A program made the translations under genes and the position numbers. From Pelomonas saccharophila_A (GTDB taxonomy: Bacteria; Pseudomonadota; Gammaproteobacteria; Burkholderiales; Burkholderiaceae_C), in assembly GCF_031458095.1 (NCBI RefSeq), contig NZ_JAVDXU010000003.1:186001-250000 (forward strand): a stretch of DNA of 64,000 nt, given 5' to 3'. The notes beneath the pieces are model-generated. The model did not search any database. It was not told the origin of the DNA and saw only the letters and a program-made list of their open reading frames with translations. Within the stretch, counting starts at the first letter, position 1, and each line of letters opens with the position of its first letter. Positions 28,328 to 37,184 of the stretch are shown here, one piece after another.

Positions 28328-29068
28328 TCAGAGGCCTTTCAGGGCCTGAGTCACCGCTTCAGGGGCGGGTCGCGCCAAAACCACAGGATCGAAACCGGCG
28401 GCACGCGCGGCCTCGGCAATGCGTTCATGGGTGGCGATGGCGCGCTGGCCGGCCAGGTGCAGGCCCTGCAGATGGCCGACGGCCTCGGCGCTGCTGAACA
28501 GCCACACAAAGCCTGTGGGCTCTGCGCGAACGGCGTCCAGCAAGGCCAGCTCGGCGGCGTCGAAGCGGGGACCGGCGCGGTGATAGGTCGTCACGGCCTC
28601 GACCTGGGCGCCGGCGGCCGTCAGCTGTTCGGCCAGCCACTCACGGCCGCCATCGCCGCGCAGCAGCAGCACGCGGGCAGCGGCCCAATCGCGCCGGGGT
28701 GACAGTTGTTGCCAGAGGTGTTCGGAGTCCAGGCTGGCAGCGTCGGCCGCGGGCTGGACGACCTGGCCCGCCGACACGCCGTGCTCGATCAATGCCTGGG
28801 CGCTGCCCGGCCCGACGCAGGCCGCCAGCGTGTGCGCCGGCCAGGGGCGGTCGGCGTGCTGGAAGAACTGTTCGACGGCGTTGGGGCTGACGAAGACGGC
28901 CAGGTCGACGTCCGCCAGCCCTGCCCAGGCCGCCGCGACCGGCGCGGCATCACGGGCCGGCAGGATCTCGATGAGAGGCAGGGCCACGGCCCGCACGCCC
29001 AGCTCGGCCAGGCGCGCCAGCCAGGCCGCGCATTGCGGCCGGGGGCGGGTGACGATCAGCGTCGTCAT
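28328..29068 (-). CDS. hemD: Uroporphyrinogen-III synthase
   Basis: The enzyme cyclises hydroxymethylbilane to uroporphyrinogen III with inversion of ring D. The 246-residue length is typical. Recognisable family features are the N-terminal LIVTRPRPQ, the DLAVFVSPNAVEQFF segment (near residues 54-68), the CVGPGSAQAL Gly-rich loop and the GFVWLFSSAEAVGHL segment. Sequence conservation in this family is low, but position directly after hemC makes it secure. Its ATG overlaps the hemC stop by 4 bases, implying translational coupling. Confidence 0.93.
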   Translation of the reverse strand: MTTLIVTRPRPQCAAWLARLAELGVRAVALPLIEILPARDAAPVAAAWAGLADVDLAVFVSPNAVEQFFQHADRPWPAHTLAACVGPGSAQALIEHGVSAGQVVQPAADAASLDSEHLWQQLSPRRDWAAARVLLLRGDGGREWLAEQLTAAGAQVEAVTTYHRAGPRFDAAELALLDAVRAEPTGFVWLFSSAEAVGHLQGLHLAGQRAIATHERIAEAARAAGFDPVVLARPAPEAVTQALKGL

Positions 29069-29991
29069 CCAGGGAGGTAGGAACCTGCACCCAGCTCGCG
29101 CAGGCGGGCCGCGGCCTGCTGGCCCAGGGCACGGGCCGCATCGACCTCAGCCACCTCGGCGGCGACACCGGCACGCAGCAGCGGCGAGGTGTGGGCTTCG
29201 GCATGCCCCAGGGCCGCGTCCAGGTGCAGGCGGCCGCCTTGCCAGCGCGCATGGGCCGCCAGCGGCAGGCTGCAGCTGCCACCCAGGGCGCGCGACACGG
29301 CACGCTCGGCCTCGCAGGCCAGCAGCGTCGGCTGATGGACCAGTTGGGCCAGGGCCGCGTGCAGTGCGGCGTCATCGGCGCGGATCTCCAGGCCCAGGGC
29401 GCCCTGCCCTGCGCAAGGCAGCATCTGGTCGACCTCGAAATAGCCGCGCACGCGGTGGGCCAGGCCCAGGCGCTTGAGGCCGGCCGCGGCCAGCACGATG
29501 GCGTGATAGCCGCCTTCGTCGAGCTTGCGCAGTCGCGTGTCGAGGTTGCCGCGCAGGGGCTCCACGCGCAGGTCGGGCCGCAGGCTGAGCAGCTGCGTCA
29601 CGCGGCGCAGGCTGGAGCTGCCGACGACGGCGCCCTGGGGCAGCTCGGCCAGCGTGGCGTAGTCGTTGGAGACGAAGGCGTCGCGTGGGTCTTCGCGCTC
29701 CAGCACGGCGGCCAGCACGAAGCCCTCGGGCAGCTCCATCGGCACGTCCTTCAGCGAATGCACCGCAAGCTGGGCACGGCCTTCGGCGAGAGCCGTTTCC
29801 AGCTCCTTCACGAACAGGCCCTTGCCGCCGATCTTGGACAGGGTGCGGTCGAGGATCTGGTCGCCGCGCGTCGTCATGCCGAGCAGGGCGGCGGTGATGC
29901 CGAGTTCGCCGGCGAGGCGGGCCTGCACATGCTCGGCCTGCCACAGCGCCAGGCGGCTTTCGCGCGTGGCGATGGTGATGGAAGTGGTCAT
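29065..29991 (-). CDS. hemC: Hydroxymethylbilane synthase (porphobilinogen deaminase)
   Basis: The enzyme condenses four porphobilinogens into hydroxymethylbilane. The 308-residue protein has the N-terminal ATRESRLALWQAEHV, the active-site HSLKDVP with Asp82, RGNLDTRLRKLDEG, and GQGALGLE. Cys240 in GGSCSLPLAA carries the dipyrromethane cofactor. All expected residues are present. It lies 7 bp after the AraC-type regulator and overlaps hemD by 4 bp, so the order is regulator-hemC-hemD-hemX-hemY. Confidence 0.97.
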   Translation of the reverse strand: MTTSITIATRESRLALWQAEHVQARLAGELGITAALLGMTTRGDQILDRTLSKIGGKGLFVKELETALAEGRAQLAVHSLKDVPMELPEGFVLAAVLEREDPRDAFVSNDYATLAELPQGAVVGSSSLRRVTQLLSLRPDLRVEPLRGNLDTRLRKLDEGGYHAIVLAAAGLKRLGLAHRVRGYFEVDQMLPCAGQGALGLEIRADDAALHAALAQLVHQPTLLACEAERAVSRALGGSCSLPLAAHARWQGGRLHLDAALGHAEAHTSPLLRAGVAAEVAEVDAARALGQQAAARLRELGAGSYLPG

Positions 29992-29998
29992 CGCGTGA

Positions 29999-30817
29999 TT
30001 ATCGAGGCGGGCTGCGATAGGCCTGGGGCGGCTTGCCCACCAGGCGGCTGAAGTCGCGGGTCAGGTGGGCCTGGTCGTAGTAGCCCAGGCGCTGGGCCAG
30101 GTCCGCCAGGTCCAGCTCGGCCCCGCTGGCGAGCTGGTCGGCCGCCTCGTGCAAGCGATAGCGGCGGATGACCCATTTGGGGCTGACGCCGACATAGTCA
30201 CTGAACCAGGCCTGCAAGGCGCGCATGCCGACGCCGGCGCGCTCGGCCAGCTCGTCCACGCGCGTCAGCGTGGGGTCGTTCTGGGCCTGGACCAGCAGCG
30301 CGTTGAGCCGGTCCACCTTGGGGTCGGGCTCGCCCAGCAGCGGGCGCAGCAGGTTTTCCGCGGCGGCGATCATGCCGGCGTCATCGGGCTGGCTCAGCAC
30401 CGCCTGCTCAGCCGCGGCATCGTCAAGCGGCAGCACGGCCGACAGCGGCAGGTGGATGTCGGTGATGGTGTGCAGCGGCCGCTTGAGCAGGCCGCGAAAG
30501 CCGCCGGGGCGAAAGCGCAGGCCCAGGCCCCGGTTGGCGCCGGTCAGGCGATGCTCGTAGGAGCCGCTGACGACACCGAAGATGGCGGTCAGCTCGGCGT
30601 CGAAGACGATGTTGACGACCGGATAGGGCAAGGTCCGCTGCACGAAGTCAGGCTGGCCGCGCAGGTCCCATTCGACGATCCAGTGGTAGTCCAGAAACGG
30701 CGCCAGGTCGGGCGCGGGCTCGTAGCGGGCAAGGCGGAATTTTCGCTGCGCCGTGGCCGGGTCGACGACACCCTTGGCCCGGCTGGTCACGGCGCGCAAG
30801 GGAGCGGTGTCGGTCAT
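29999..30817 (-). CDS. AraC-family transcriptional regulator
   Basis: This 272-residue regulator has an N-terminal sensory half beginning KFRLARYEPAPDLAPFLDYHWIVEWDL, a type often listed as DUF6597 and found in AraC proteins. The C-terminal half has two helix-turn-helix motifs (ELAERAGVGMRALQAWFSDY and LADLAQRLGYYDQAHLTRDF) followed by VGKPPQAYR. GGAAAAAC precedes the ATG at 30817. It ends 7 bp before hemC, so read-through into haem synthesis is likely. It diverges from a glutathione S-transferase gene over 71 bp, and either side may be its target. Confidence 0.87.
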   Translation of the reverse strand: MTDTAPLRAVTSRAKGVVDPATAQRKFRLARYEPAPDLAPFLDYHWIVEWDLRGQPDFVQRTLPYPVVNIVFDAELTAIFGVVSGSYEHRLTGANRGLGLRFRPGGFRGLLKRPLHTITDIHLPLSAVLPLDDAAAEQAVLSQPDDAGMIAAAENLLRPLLGEPDPKVDRLNALLVQAQNDPTLTRVDELAERAGVGMRALQAWFSDYVGVSPKWVIRRYRLHEAADQLASGAELDLADLAQRLGYYDQAHLTRDFSRLVGKPPQAYRSPPR

Positions 30818-30888
30818 GCGTGTTTTTCCAAGACGGCGGCGGGGGTCGCAGCCTACAACGGCACCACCTTCATCCCACCCGAATCGCC

Positions 30889-31524
30889 ATGAGCCGCTTC
30901 GTCACCCTCTTCCACGCCCCCAACAGCCGCTCTGCCGGCGTGCGCATCCTCATCGAGGAACTGCAGGCCGAGCATGAACTGCATGTGCTGGACCTGCCCA
31001 GGCAGCAGCAACGCGAGCCTGCCTATCTCGCTGTCAATCCGATGGGCAAGGTGCCGGCCCTGCTGCACGACGACGTGCTGGTCACCGAGCAGGCCGCCAT
31101 CTACCAATACCTGGCCGAGCTCTATCCCGAGCGCGGCCTGGTGCCGCCGGTGGGCGACCCGCTGCGCGGCGCCTTCCTGCGCTGGATGGTGTTCTACGGC
31201 TCCTGCTTCGAGCCGGCGATGACGGACCGGGCCCTCAAGCGCGAGGAGGGCGCGCCATCCTGGTCGCCTTATGGAAGCTTCGACAGCGTCGTGCAATTGG
31301 TGCAGCAGCAGCTGGCCAATGGCCGGCCCTGGTGGCTGGGCGAGCGCCTGACGGTGGCCGACTTCCTGTGGGGCCATGCGCTGGCCGACATGCTGGCCTT
31401 CCAGATGATGCCGGCCACGCCGGCCGTCGAGGCCTATGCCGTGCGGCTGCGCTCCCGACCCGCCGCGCAACGCGCGCTGGCGCTGGACGCCGAGCTGGCG
31501 GCTAGGCAGGCTGGCGGCTCTTGA
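30889..31524 (+). CDS. Glutathione S-transferase family protein
   Basis: This 211-residue protein has the two-domain GST layout. The thioredoxin-like N-terminal part (1-80) has FHAPNSRSAGVRILIEEL, NPMGKVPALLHDD with the cis-Pro, and TEQAAIYQYLAE for the glutathione gamma-Glu site. A helical C-terminal domain contains WWLGERLTVADFLWG. A Ser at residue 12 or 14 could be the catalytic residue. The ATG at 30889 begins just before the first beta-strand. Function is probably glutathione conjugation or a stress role; the substrate is not known. Its 3' end overlaps the convergent halogenase-fusion gene by 23 bp. Confidence 0.9.
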   Translation: MSRFVTLFHAPNSRSAGVRILIEELQAEHELHVLDLPRQQQREPAYLAVNPMGKVPALLHDDVLVTEQAAIYQYLAELYPERGLVPPVGDPLRGAFLRWMVFYGSCFEPAMTDRALKREEGAPSWSPYGSFDSVVQLVQQQLANGRPWWLGERLTVADFLWGHALADMLAFQMMPATPAVEAYAVRLRSRPAAQRALALDAELAARQAGGS

Positions 31525-33754
31525 AGAAGGCGTTGATGGTCAAGCGGCCCATGCCGGTCTGATAGCCGGCCTGGGCAGCGGGCCAGTCGATGTCGCCGCT
31601 ATGGAAGATGCTGCCGCTGTAGAAGATGGCGCGGTTCCATTTGGCGGGTACCCGGCCGATGACCTCGAAGTAGCGGTTGCTCTGGGTCATGTAGCCGGGC
31701 GCGATGCCGTACTTGTCGCCGAAGGCGCTGCCATCCAGCGTGGTGGAGTCGCCCATGAACTGGCGCGTCTGGGCGTCGGACATCAGCGAGCGGAAGAACA
31801 CGGTGCCTCCCAGGCGCTCGTCCTTGAACAGGTAGTGCACGGACGCCGAGATCATCTCGCCCGGCTCGATGGCGGAGTCGTCGCGGTGGCAGATACGCTG
31901 GCGCGGGTCCAGCGTCGCGGCATCCTGCGTGACCCGGGAAAAGCGGCCGGACATGCCCAGCCCCGGGCCTGCACCCAGCCGCGGGCGCAGGTGCTGGTCG
32001 AAGAAGGCGCCCAGCGGGCCGGCAACACCGTCGGTCAAGCCCAGCAGCGGGCCGGGATAGGGATGACCGGCGGTCTGCTGGAACTGGCCGGCCTGGGCTT
32101 GGGCGAGCGCGACGAGGGCGTCGGGGTCTTGCGCGAAGTCGTCGACGACATAGACGGTCGCGCCGTTGGACAACTGCACCGTCTCCAGACGGGCGTTGGG
32201 GTTGATGCGCAACTCGGGTCCGACGGGGGGGGTGTTCGTGGCCAGGTCGAGCTTGGGCGCGGGGCAGAAGCTGTCAATGAACTGCTGGTGCTTGGGCAGC
32301 TTCATCAGCGTGCGCGCGACATCCTTGCGGATCTCGCCGAGGAAGTCGGCGAGGTTGCGGTTGTCCATGTTGCGCGTGATGGGGTGGTGGCTGGCGGGCT
32401 GGATGCCCTGCCCCATCATGACCTGCACCCAGGAGTTCTCGGCGAACAGCTCGCCCTGGTCCAGCATGATGCGTCCGGTGTCGCGGAAGTGCTGGATGCG
32501 GTGCTTGAGCAGCGGTGGCACGTCCATCTCGCGGCACTGGCGCCAGAAGGCCGAGTCGCTGCGGTTGGTGACGTGGTAGTGCAGGATGATGAAGTCGCGG
32601 ACGACCTCGATCTGCTCGCGCGCCTGACGGTTGTATTCGTCGATGTCGCTCTGCTGGACGCCGTTGCTCGGGAACAGCTCGACGAGGCGTGTCAGGCCCT
32701 TCTGGATGAGGTGGATGCTGGTGGATTCCAGCGGCTCCAGGAAGCCGCTGGACAGGCCGATGGCGACCACGTTCTTCTTCCAGACGACCTCGCGCTGGCC
32801 CGGCGTGAACTTGATGACGCGCGGCTGGCGCAGCACCTGCCCCTGCACGTTGGCCAGCAGCGCGGCCTTGGCCTCGTCATCGCTGATGTGCTTGCTGCTG
32901 AACACGACGCCGTTGCCGACGCGGTGCTGCAGCGGGATGCGCCACTGCCAGCCCCAGGGGTGGGCAATGGAGCGCGTGTAGGGCACGGGCTCGCCGACGG
33001 ACTCGGTCTGGACGGCCAGTGCGCTGTCGCAGGGCAGCCAGTGTGACCAGCTCTCGTAGGGCACGCCCAGCGTCTCGCCCAGCAGCAGCGAGCGCATGCC
33101 GGTGCAGTCGATGAAGAGGTCGCCCTCGATCAGCGGCCCGTCGGTCAGCTGCAGGCCGGTGACGTCGCCGCTGGCGGCATCGGTATGGACCTTGGCGATC
33201 TTGCCCTCAATGCGCTGCACGCCGAGGTTCTCGGCGAAGCGGCGCAGGTACTGGCCGTACAGCGTCGCGTCGAAGTGGTAGGCGTAGCTGATGCCGTTGT
33301 CGGGCAGTGTCGCGAACCGGTTGTCCCGTCCGGCGCGCAGCTCCAGGCAGTAGTCGTCGTAGCTGCTGGCCAGGCCGCGCTTGCGGCCTTCCAGCCAGAA
33401 GTGGTGGAAGCCGGCCGTCCAGTGGCCCTTGCCCGTCTTGCCAAAGGAGTGGAAGTAGTCCTCACCGACATTGCGCCAGTTTTCGAAGCTGATGCCCAGC
33501 TTGAAGGTAGCCTGCGTGGCCTGGATGAACTCACGCTCATCCAGATCGAGGATCTCGTGCAGGATGTGCAGCGTCGGGATCGTCGCTTCGCCGACGCCAA
33601 CCGTGCCGATCTCCTCGGACTCGACGAGACGGATGTCGACCTGCTTGCCCAGGCATTTGGACAGGCCGGCGGCCACCATCCAGCCCGCGGTGCCACCACC
33701 GGCAATGACGACGCGGCGAATGGGTTGGGGCGCTTGATTCATGGGCGGGCTCAT
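31502..33754 (-). CDS. Flavin-dependent (tryptophan-type) halogenase fused to a putative 2OG/Fe(II) oxygenase-like domain
   Basis: This 750-residue protein has two parts. Residues 1 to about 510 form a flavin-dependent halogenase. It has the FAD site AGGGTAGWMVAAGLS (18-32), GVGEATIPT, the catalytic Lys85 in ATFKLGISF, the halogenase signature WGWQWRIP (267-274) and SGFLEPLESTS carrying the conserved active-site Glu. Residues from about 525 on resemble DUF6445-type 2-oxoglutarate/Fe(II) oxygenase-like proteins: a possible HxD at about 623-625 (CHRDD), GGTVFFRS, a distal His at about 718 (FHSGD) and Arg at about 737. Halogenases are normally about 500-530 residues, so the extension is a real fusion. 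The ATG overlaps the cupin stop (ATGA). A flavin reductase would be needed and is not in the window. Confidence 0.88.
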   Translation of the reverse strand: MSPPMNQAPQPIRRVVIAGGGTAGWMVAAGLSKCLGKQVDIRLVESEEIGTVGVGEATIPTLHILHEILDLDEREFIQATQATFKLGISFENWRNVGEDYFHSFGKTGKGHWTAGFHHFWLEGRKRGLASSYDDYCLELRAGRDNRFATLPDNGISYAYHFDATLYGQYLRRFAENLGVQRIEGKIAKVHTDAASGDVTGLQLTDGPLIEGDLFIDCTGMRSLLLGETLGVPYESWSHWLPCDSALAVQTESVGEPVPYTRSIAHPWGWQWRIPLQHRVGNGVVFSSKHISDDEAKAALLANVQGQVLRQPRVIKFTPGQREVVWKKNVVAIGLSSGFLEPLESTSIHLIQKGLTRLVELFPSNGVQQSDIDEYNRQAREQIEVVRDFIILHYHVTNRSDSAFWRQCREMDVPPLLKHRIQHFRDTGRIMLDQGELFAENSWVQVMMGQGIQPASHHPITRNMDNRNLADFLGEIRKDVARTLMKLPKHQQFIDSFCPAPKLDLATNTPPVGPELRINPNARLETVQLSNGATVYVVDDFAQDPDALVALAQAQAGQFQQTAGHPYPGPLLGLTDGVAGPLGAFFDQHLRPRLGAGPGLGMSGRFSRVTQDAATLDPRQRICHRDDSAIEPGEMISASVHYLFKDERLGGTVFFRSLMSDAQTRQFMGDSTTLDGSAFGDKYGIAPGYMTQSNRYFEVIGRVPAKWNRAIFYSGSIFHSGDIDWPAAQAGYQTGMGRLTINAFFKSRQPA

Positions 33755-34743
33755 CGTTTGAGTCGGTTCTGCAGCATCGAACGCAACAGCCGGGCGCTGT
33801 TGTCATTCATGGGCGCGAGGATGCCGCGCGCGGCTGGCGGGATGTGGGCCGCGGTCTGCTCGTCGGCGTCGAAGATGTAGTGGTCGAACAGCGCGCGCCA
33901 GGCATCGCGCTGGGCCGGCGGCAGGTCGCGCAGCGACAGCAGCGCCATCATCAGCGTGTTGAGCGGCGTGTCCATGAAGGCGGGCGACTGCCGCCACCAG
34001 AAGTTCACCAGCGCGCTGATGGGCTCCAGCGATTCCACGCCATGCCACCACTGGCTGGGGATGAAGAGGGCATCGCCCGGCAGCAGTTCGAAGGTCTGCA
34101 CATGCTTGAGCGCCTCGGCATAGCGTGGGAAGCGTTCAAAGTCAGGCCTGGCGTGGTCTACCAGGCTGATGGGCTGGCCGGCCGGCGTCAGGTCGAGCGG
34201 GCCGATGTAGAGATTGGCGACCTGCTCGGGCGGGAACAGCGTGAAGCGGCGCCGGCCCGCAACGACGCAGGCGATGTTGTCGGGCAGGTCGAAATGCGCG
34301 GCCACCTGCATGCGGTTGCCCAGCCACAGGCTCACCATCGGGTTGAAGCCGGCCAGCGCGCTCAGGTCGTTGGGCTGGCGCAGGCCGGGGAAGCAGCGGT
34401 CGACGTCGGTCGAGCCGAGGTACAGAGCGTCGGGCGTGCCGGCAAGCAACTCGTCCAGCAGCGCCCCGAAGGTGTTGACCTCATGCTGGAAGTTGAAGCC
34501 GCTGAAGTCCGCGTTGTAGAAGAAGCGCCCGGCAATCTCCGGCTCGCCTCGCCACAGGCTCAGTCGCGTACTCGCGCCAAAGCCCCGCAGGTAGTCGCAG
34601 AAGTCGACGTTGGAACGCTGCGCGGCCTGCACGAGCGGCCAATGCCGCACCAGCCCACGCAGCACCACAGGCTGGGTGGACTGCAGCACGTCGGCCGGGA
34701 TCGCCCCGAGGGCCCCGGCGTTCACATCGCTGCGTTCCAGCAT
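33751..34743 (-). CDS. JmjC-like cupin (Cupin_8) family putative Fe(II)/2OG oxygenase
   Basis: This 330-residue protein belongs to the Cupin_8/JmjC-like group, whose characterised members hydroxylate proteins or small molecules using Fe(II) and 2-oxoglutarate. The metal triad is visible as His150, Asp152 (AAHFDLPDN) and His234 (SQWWHGVES). The GRRRFTLFPPEQVANLYIGPLD stretch is typical. The ATG at 34743 has AGGAG 8 bases upstream, whereas the alternative GTG at 34752 would bury that site. It begins 5 bp after the SapC-family stop and overlaps the next halogenase start. Conserved co-occurrence with halogenases and SapC suggests the products act on one substrate. Confidence 0.87.
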   Translation of the reverse strand: MLERSDVNAGALGAIPADVLQSTQPVVLRGLVRHWPLVQAAQRSNVDFCDYLRGFGASTRLSLWRGEPEIAGRFFYNADFSGFNFQHEVNTFGALLDELLAGTPDALYLGSTDVDRCFPGLRQPNDLSALAGFNPMVSLWLGNRMQVAAHFDLPDNIACVVAGRRRFTLFPPEQVANLYIGPLDLTPAGQPISLVDHARPDFERFPRYAEALKHVQTFELLPGDALFIPSQWWHGVESLEPISALVNFWWRQSPAFMDTPLNTLMMALLSLRDLPPAQRDAWRALFDHYIFDADEQTAAHIPPAARGILAPMNDNSARLLRSMLQNRLKR

Positions 34744-34748
34744 GGGCC

Positions 34749-35444
34749 TCACTCCTGACGGGCGAGATGGCGCTTGATGAGCTTCGTGAAGTTGGACAAC
34801 GACGCGATGGCCATGTAGATGGGCTGCAGGTAGTCGGCTTGATGCAGCAGGCCCACGATGCTGGCATCCAACGCGGCCAGCCGCTCTTCGTGGATGATGT
34901 AGTAACCCACCAACTGGCCGTGCGAGCCGTCCGGCCGCTCGACGTTCAGAACGAATGACTCCAGCAAGTCGTGCGCCATCAGCGTCTGTGTGAAATCGGC
35001 CGTGGCCTGCATGCCTTCATGCAGCGTGCGCAGCACGGAGTTGGCGTTCTCGGTGAAGTCGGTCGTGCCGCCATGCGGCATGAACACGGCCTCCCCCTCG
35101 GCGCCATGGCTGATGCGCTTGCTGTCCATGTCCACCATCATGCGCAGCTCGTCATCGGCGATGCCAATGGAGAACGGCAGGCGCTGCACGGACAGCGGCA
35201 GGTAGTCGGCGGCCCAGCCGCCTTCGGTGAGGAACAGGTTCTCACCCTCCTGCAGGCCGAACAGCACCGCCGGCACGAAGCCGCCCTTGTCGTCCGGCTG
35301 GAAGACGATGGGGTAATGCGCCTGGAGCTTGCGGAATTCGTCCACCGTGACGGGCGCCGACATGATGTCGTCGCCCCATTGCGCGCCGCGTTCGGTGATG
35401 ACGCGCAGGTCCTTGTGCTGGATATTGTTGAGCAGTTGCAGCAT
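34749..35444 (-). CDS. SapC-family protein
   Basis: This 231-residue protein matches the SapC family (PF07277-like). Recognisable elements are an N-terminal HKDLRVI, PVTVDEFRKLQAHYPIVFQ, LFLTEGGWAADYLPLSVQRLPFSI and DFTQTLMAHDLLESF. No signal peptide or membrane helix is present, so it is probably cytoplasmic despite the family being named after an S-layer locus. Its biochemical role is unknown. It repeatedly lies beside TonB receptors and flavin-dependent halogenases in Xanthomonas and Caulobacter relatives. The ATG at 35444 starts 8 bp after the upstream halogenase stop. Confidence 0.87.
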   Translation of the reverse strand: MLQLLNNIQHKDLRVITERGAQWGDDIMSAPVTVDEFRKLQAHYPIVFQPDDKGGFVPAVLFGLQEGENLFLTEGGWAADYLPLSVQRLPFSIGIADDELRMMVDMDSKRISHGAEGEAVFMPHGGTTDFTENANSVLRTLHEGMQATADFTQTLMAHDLLESFVLNVERPDGSHGQLVGYYIIHEERLAALDASIVGLLHQADYLQPIYMAIASLSNFTKLIKRHLARQE

Positions 35445-35452
35445 GGGTTCGG

Positions 35453-37021
35453 TCAGGGTGCTGGGCGGCCGGCAATACCGTGCTCGCGGATGTGTTGGAT
35501 GAGTTCGCGGTGGCGGGGCAAAGCGCCCAGCAATCGTCGGGTGATTGTCGCTACGTCCTTCAGGCCGGCAACGGCTGCGGCGCGCCGGTCTGCACGCAGG
35601 GCGCGCAGCGCAGGCTTGAACCCCATGCCGTAGAGCACGTACTGATAGCTCGCCGCGGGGAAGACCTCCTCGTTGCGATAGAAGTCGTTGCGAGACGGCG
35701 CGCGGTGGGCCCAGAGCTGCAGCAGATCGCGCAGCGAATCGGGCTGCGTCTCGGCGCTGCGGTGCTCGCGCCAGTAGTCGGCGTCGTCGCGACGGCTCAG
35801 CACGTAGTGCAGTTTCAGGAAATCGATGATGCGCGACCAGCGATACGCGAAGGCCTCGTTGAAGCGCCTGGCGACGAGGTCCATGTCGGCCCGGTTGGCG
35901 GGCATCTCGTCGCGGATCATCGCGGCCGACAGCTCGACCAGCGCCAGCGCCGACGCCTCCAGCGGCTCGATGAAGCCGGCCGACAGCCCGACGGCGACAC
36001 AGTTGCGATGCCAGAAATGCTCGCGGTAGCCAGGGTCGAAGCGCAGACGCCGCGGCGAAACATCGGCGTCGGCCAGCCCGCTGCGCTGCAGGTAGGCCAG
36101 CAGCGCCTGTTCGGCGGCCACATCGTCGGTATGGCTGCTGGAATAGACCAGTCCGATGCCCCGGCGCGTGGGCAGGCCGATGTCCCAAGTCCAGCCTTCG
36201 GCATGCGCCGTGGAGATGGTGGCCGATGCCAGCGGCGCCTGGGGGTCGGCGTGCGGCACCTGAATGGCCAGCGCGCTGTCGTTGAAGAGGACGCCCTTCT
36301 CGGAACGCAGGCCGACACCGTAGTGCTGGCCGAGCAGCAGGCTGGCCATGCCCGAGCAGTCGATGAAGAGATCGCCTTCGAGTTCGCCGTGCTCGCGGGT
36401 CGCGAGCGCCGCGATGTCGCCGTTCTCATGCGGGCGGACGGCAGTGAAATGATCGACGACGTGGCGAACGCCAAGCACGGTCGTCGCATGCCGGCGCAGC
36501 AGATGGCCGAGCTTGACGGCGTCGAAGTGATAGCCGTAGTTGAGGGCACCGCCAAAGTCCGGCGTCGTCGTCTGCTTGGGCGCGAGGCGCGCGTCGCACA
36601 CATGCGGCTGCGCCCCGACCGTTTCGGCAAACGCGTGTTCGCCGCCCGCCTGCAGCCAAATGCCGGCAAGGTCGGCCTCGCCATGGCCGTGAGGCAGCGT
36701 GAAGGGGTGGTAGTAGCGATCACCCGCACCGCCGTGCAGCCAGCCGTCAAAGCACGAGCCCTGCTTGAACGCAGCGTCGCATTCGCGAATCAGGTCGACT
36801 TCACTGAGGCCGATGCGATGCAGCGTTGCACGCATCGTCGGCCAGGTGCCCTCGCCGACGCCGATGGAAGGCACATCGGGCGACTCGATCAGCGTGATCT
36901 GCAATGCGTCGGGCGCATCGCCGCCGAGTTCAGCGGCCAGCGTCGCAGCGGTCAGCCAGCCGGCCGAACCACCTCCAAGCACCACGATGCGTCGAACGGC
37001 TGTCGTCAACTCGGAGTTCAT
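35453..37021 (-). CDS. Flavin-dependent (tryptophan-type) halogenase
   Basis: This 522-residue halogenase is of standard length. It has the FAD loop LGGGSAGWLTAATLAAE (15-31), GVGEGTWPT, the catalytic Lys86 in AAFKQGSCF, a variant signature EGWTWDIGLP in place of WxWxIP, and SAGFIEPLEAS with the active-site Glu. Free or peptide tryptophan, indoles or other aromatics are possible substrates. Related orphan halogenases from Xanthomonas and metagenomes act on indoles and favour bromide. The ATG at 37021 is preferred because upstream codons cross the strong hairpin at 37091-37124. Only a weak GCGGA precedes it. Confidence 0.9.
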   Translation of the reverse strand: MNSELTTAVRRIVVLGGGSAGWLTAATLAAELGGDAPDALQITLIESPDVPSIGVGEGTWPTMRATLHRIGLSEVDLIRECDAAFKQGSCFDGWLHGGAGDRYYHPFTLPHGHGEADLAGIWLQAGGEHAFAETVGAQPHVCDARLAPKQTTTPDFGGALNYGYHFDAVKLGHLLRRHATTVLGVRHVVDHFTAVRPHENGDIAALATREHGELEGDLFIDCSGMASLLLGQHYGVGLRSEKGVLFNDSALAIQVPHADPQAPLASATISTAHAEGWTWDIGLPTRRGIGLVYSSSHTDDVAAEQALLAYLQRSGLADADVSPRRLRFDPGYREHFWHRNCVAVGLSAGFIEPLEASALALVELSAAMIRDEMPANRADMDLVARRFNEAFAYRWSRIIDFLKLHYVLSRRDDADYWREHRSAETQPDSLRDLLQLWAHRAPSRNDFYRNEEVFPAASYQYVLYGMGFKPALRALRADRRAAAVAGLKDVATITRRLLGALPRHRELIQHIREHGIAGRPAP

Positions 37022-37090
37022 TCCGCAAATGTATGGGCCGTGCGGGTGGGGGGCACCGCGCAAGAGCCGAGGAGTTCTGCAAAGAAATTT

Positions 37091-37124
37091 GGCCGGGGCG
37101 GGCGTTTGCGCGCCCGCCCCGGCC
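37091..37124 (-). terminator. Strong hairpin between receptor and halogenase (attenuator-like)
   Basis: Two perfectly complementary 14-bp GC arms (37091-37104 and 37111-37124) flank a 6-nt loop. On the reverse strand the stem is followed by AAATTTCTTT. It lies 60 bp after the receptor stop and 70 bp before the halogenase start. It probably ends most transcripts after the receptor and lets a fraction continue into the enzyme genes. Confidence 0.7.
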
Positions 37125-37184
37125 AACATCAGCCGCTCGGCGAGTCACCCCGAAGGGCGTTTACCGGGCGGCGGTGCTCATCGC

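Noticed and set aside
31436..33046. A 536-codon plus-strand frame overlapping the halogenase fusion
   Set aside because: It lacks recognisable motifs and overlaps a gene with clear FAD and catalytic signatures.
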